DNA of 64,000 bases from Magnetococcales bacterium. GTDB lineage: Bacteria > Pseudomonadota > Magnetococcia > Magnetococcales > Magnetaquicoccaceae. Positions 62,674-64,000 of the stretch are shown in pieces. Each line of letters starts with the position of its first letter. Position 1 is the stretch's first letter. The notes under the pieces are model-generated. The model was not told the DNA's origin. It worked only from the letters and a program-made list of their open reading frames with translations, and ran no database searches. A program made the translations under genes and the position numbers. The stretch lies in assembly GCA_015231915.1 (NCBI GenBank), contig JADGAR010000011.1, forward strand, positions 20,740 to 84,739, in the 5' to 3' direction.

Positions 62674-63802
62674 CGCCGGCAAACCTTCCGCTCACCAACG
62701 CCGCGATGCGCCGGGCAGCCTGACCGTCCCACAGTTCCGGAATCCGTCCCGCCTTGCCGCCATGGGCCAGAGTCTCCTCCACCACGGCCAGAATCCGTTC
62801 CGGATCGGAGCCGATGACCGTATTGGTCCCCTGCTCCACGGTGATGGGACGCTCGGTATTCTCCCGCAAGGTGATGCATGGAATCCCCAGGGCGGTGGTC
62901 TCCTCCTGGATCCCCCCGGAATCGGTCAACACCAGACGGGCGTCGCGCAGGCAGCCCAGCATCTCCAGATAACCGATGGGCGGCAAAAGCAGGATGGAGG
63001 CGTCCGCCAGACGGCCCTCCAGTCCGGTGGCGCGCAGACGGGCCAGGGTGCGGGGATGGACGGGAAACAGCAACGGCAGCCGACGGCTCACCTCAAGCAG
63101 GGTGCGCAACAGCCGCTCCAGGACCAGGGGCTGATCCACGTTGGCAGGACGATGCAGGGTCACCACGCCAAAACGCCCCGGCTCCAGCCGCCCACGCCAC
63201 GCCGGAGCCAGCCGCGCCAGCCCCGCCTCCGGGGCCGGGGCCAGGGGCAACAGCCGCCGCAAGGTGTCGATCATGACATTGCCGGTGAAATGAATCCGCT
63301 CCGGGGCGATCCCCTCGCGCAACAGATTCTCTTCGGCCAGGCGCTCGGTGGTGAAGAGCATCTCGGCGAGTTGATCGGTGAGCAGCCGATTGATCTCCTC
63401 GGGCATGGTCCGGTCGAAGCTGCGCAAGCCCGCCTCCACATGCAACACCGGCACCCCCTTCTTCACTGCGGTCAGGGCACAGGCCACCGTGGAGTTGACA
63501 TCCCCCACCACCAGCACCGCACAAGGGGATTCCCGATCCATGACCGGTTCGAAACGACGCATGATCTCTGCCGTTTGCACGGCATGGGTCCCGGATCCCA
63601 CCTCCAGGTCCACATCCGGCTCCGGAATGCCGAGTTGGCGAAAAAAGGCCTCCTTCATGGCCTCGTCGTAATGCTGACCGGTATGCACCAGCAGGCAGGG
63701 CGGCCCGTCGGCGCACTCGCGCAACGCCGGCAACACCGCCGCCATCTTCATGAAGTTGGGGCGCGCACCTACCACACAGAGCAAAGGAGCAGCACGGGAC
63801 AT
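62663..63802 (-). CDS. wecB: UDP-N-acetylglucosamine 2-epimerase (non-hydrolysing)
   Basis: About 379 residues. It interconverts UDP-GlcNAc and UDP-ManNAc for polysaccharide synthesis. Family signatures are VVGARPNFMKMA, HTGQHYDEAM, VVGDVNSTVACALTA, HVEAGLRSFDRTMPEEINR, FTGNVMIDTL and TDSGGIQEETTALG. The ATG at 63802 fits the family start; a GTG at 63814 overlaps the preceding stop as GTGA and is an alternative. The following deacetylase start lies within its 3' end. Confidence 0.93.
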   Translation of the reverse strand: MSRAAPLLCVVGARPNFMKMAAVLPALRECADGPPCLLVHTGQHYDEAMKEAFFRQLGIPEPDVDLEVGSGTHAVQTAEIMRRFEPVMDRESPCAVLVVGDVNSTVACALTAVKKGVPVLHVEAGLRSFDRTMPEEINRLLTDQLAEMLFTTERLAEENLLREGIAPERIHFTGNVMIDTLRRLLPLAPAPEAGLARLAPAWRGRLEPGRFGVVTLHRPANVDQPLVLERLLRTLLEVSRRLPLLFPVHPRTLARLRATGLEGRLADASILLLPPIGYLEMLGCLRDARLVLTDSGGIQEETTALGIPCITLRENTERPITVEQGTNTVIGSDPERILAVVEETLAHGGKAGRIPELWDGQAARRIAALVSGRFAGGGR

Positions 63803-63810
63803 GGCGACCG

Positions 63811-64000
63811 TCACAGTCCCAACATCCGCCGAATCAGGCTCTTGCGGGGACGGGGGCGCTCCTCGTCGCTGCCATAACCCCCTCCCCCGTAGCGCCCACC
63901 ACCGTAACCACCACCACCATACCCCCCGCCATAACCACCACCGCCCTAACCGCCACCGCCAACGGCAAGATGATCATGGTGACCCGCGCCTTTCCCAAGG
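63811..64000 (-). pseudogene. Gly/Tyr-rich C-terminal coding region with in-frame amber codon
   Basis: The frame that stops at 63811 encodes a run of GGGY/GGGGY repeats followed by SDEERPRPRKSLIRRMLGL. Upstream in the same frame a TAG stands at 63948-63946 where the repeat calls for Tyr (TAT or TAC), preceded by GHHDHLAVGGGG. The repeat therefore continues across the stop. C-terminal tyrosine clusters of this kind occur on polysaccharide tyrosine autokinases, which are common neighbours in exosortase loci, but the kinase domain is outside the window. It is either a real truncation, a sequencing error, or a gene ending at the TAG. The stop at 63811 overlaps the possible epimerase GTG. Confidence 0.5.

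Overview
The window is high-G+C DNA from a Gram-negative, motile bacterium with large sensory capacity. The evidence is beta-class periplasmic and multiheme redox proteins, lipoproteins, an RND exporter, a proteobacterial xseB-ispA-dxs operon, many chemoreceptors and hybrid kinases, and the end of an exosortase (XrtA/PEP-CTERM type) exopolysaccharide locus. The gene families, including DUF4351/Rpn-type proteins, would fit a Magnetococcia-like proteobacterium, but no marker gene fixes the lineage and no magnetosome gene is present. No rRNA, tRNA, CRISPR array, intact insertion sequence or prophage was seen.

Layout. 1-1.3 kb: isoprenoid precursor operon xseB-ispA-dxs (minus; dxs cut by the window edge). 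1.4-18.2 kb: signalling island with two chemoreceptors (NIT-HAMP-MCP-CZB and HBM-type), a PilZ protein, four histidine kinases, a NarL-type regulator and a Tat-exported beta carbonic anhydrase. 18.4-25.6 kb: a sigma54 activator divergent from an operon with a near-consensus sigma54 promoter that encodes an exported ankyrin protein, a heptaheme cytochrome with a C-terminal anchor, a cytochrome b and an octaheme cytochrome. This looks like an inner-membrane quinone/extracytoplasmic electron-transfer module and is the strongest candidate for an undescribed system. 25.8-29.1 kb: gatCAB. 29.1-32.8 kb: small protein plus rhodanese, a degenerate GGDEF protein and a DUF4351 protein. 32.8-36.6 kb: Fe(3+)-type ABC importer (minus).

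37-47 kb: a cyclic-nucleotide neighbourhood. A zinc-ribbon/class III cyclase/AAA/TPR protein overlaps a receiver-metallo-beta-lactamase fusion. A few kilobases on are two cyclic-nucleotide-binding proteins, one overlapping a lipoprotein with a lysozyme-like fold. Between them lie a LysR regulator and a TPR-OGT (SPINDLY) glycosyltransferase. 47.2-53.7 kb: four genes chained by ATGA overlaps: receiver-HATPase, RND adaptor, RND pump, and a PAS-HD-GYP-hemerythrin protein. 53.7-58.5 kb: PD-(D/E)XK-like protein, LOG-family protein, hypoxanthine-type phosphoribosyltransferase, then accBC, aroQ and a helical protein. 58.6-60.6 kb: thiS-thiG fusion, a possible HybE-like protein and an Ala/Glu-rich lipoprotein. 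60.7-64 kb: FemAB-like, polysaccharide deacetylase and UDP-GlcNAc 2-epimerase genes of an XrtA-type EPS locus, preceded by a Gly/Tyr-rich coding remnant with an in-frame amber codon.

Starts were moved inward from the longest open frame where a ribosome-binding site and family alignment agreed. Promoter and hairpin calls are by eye.
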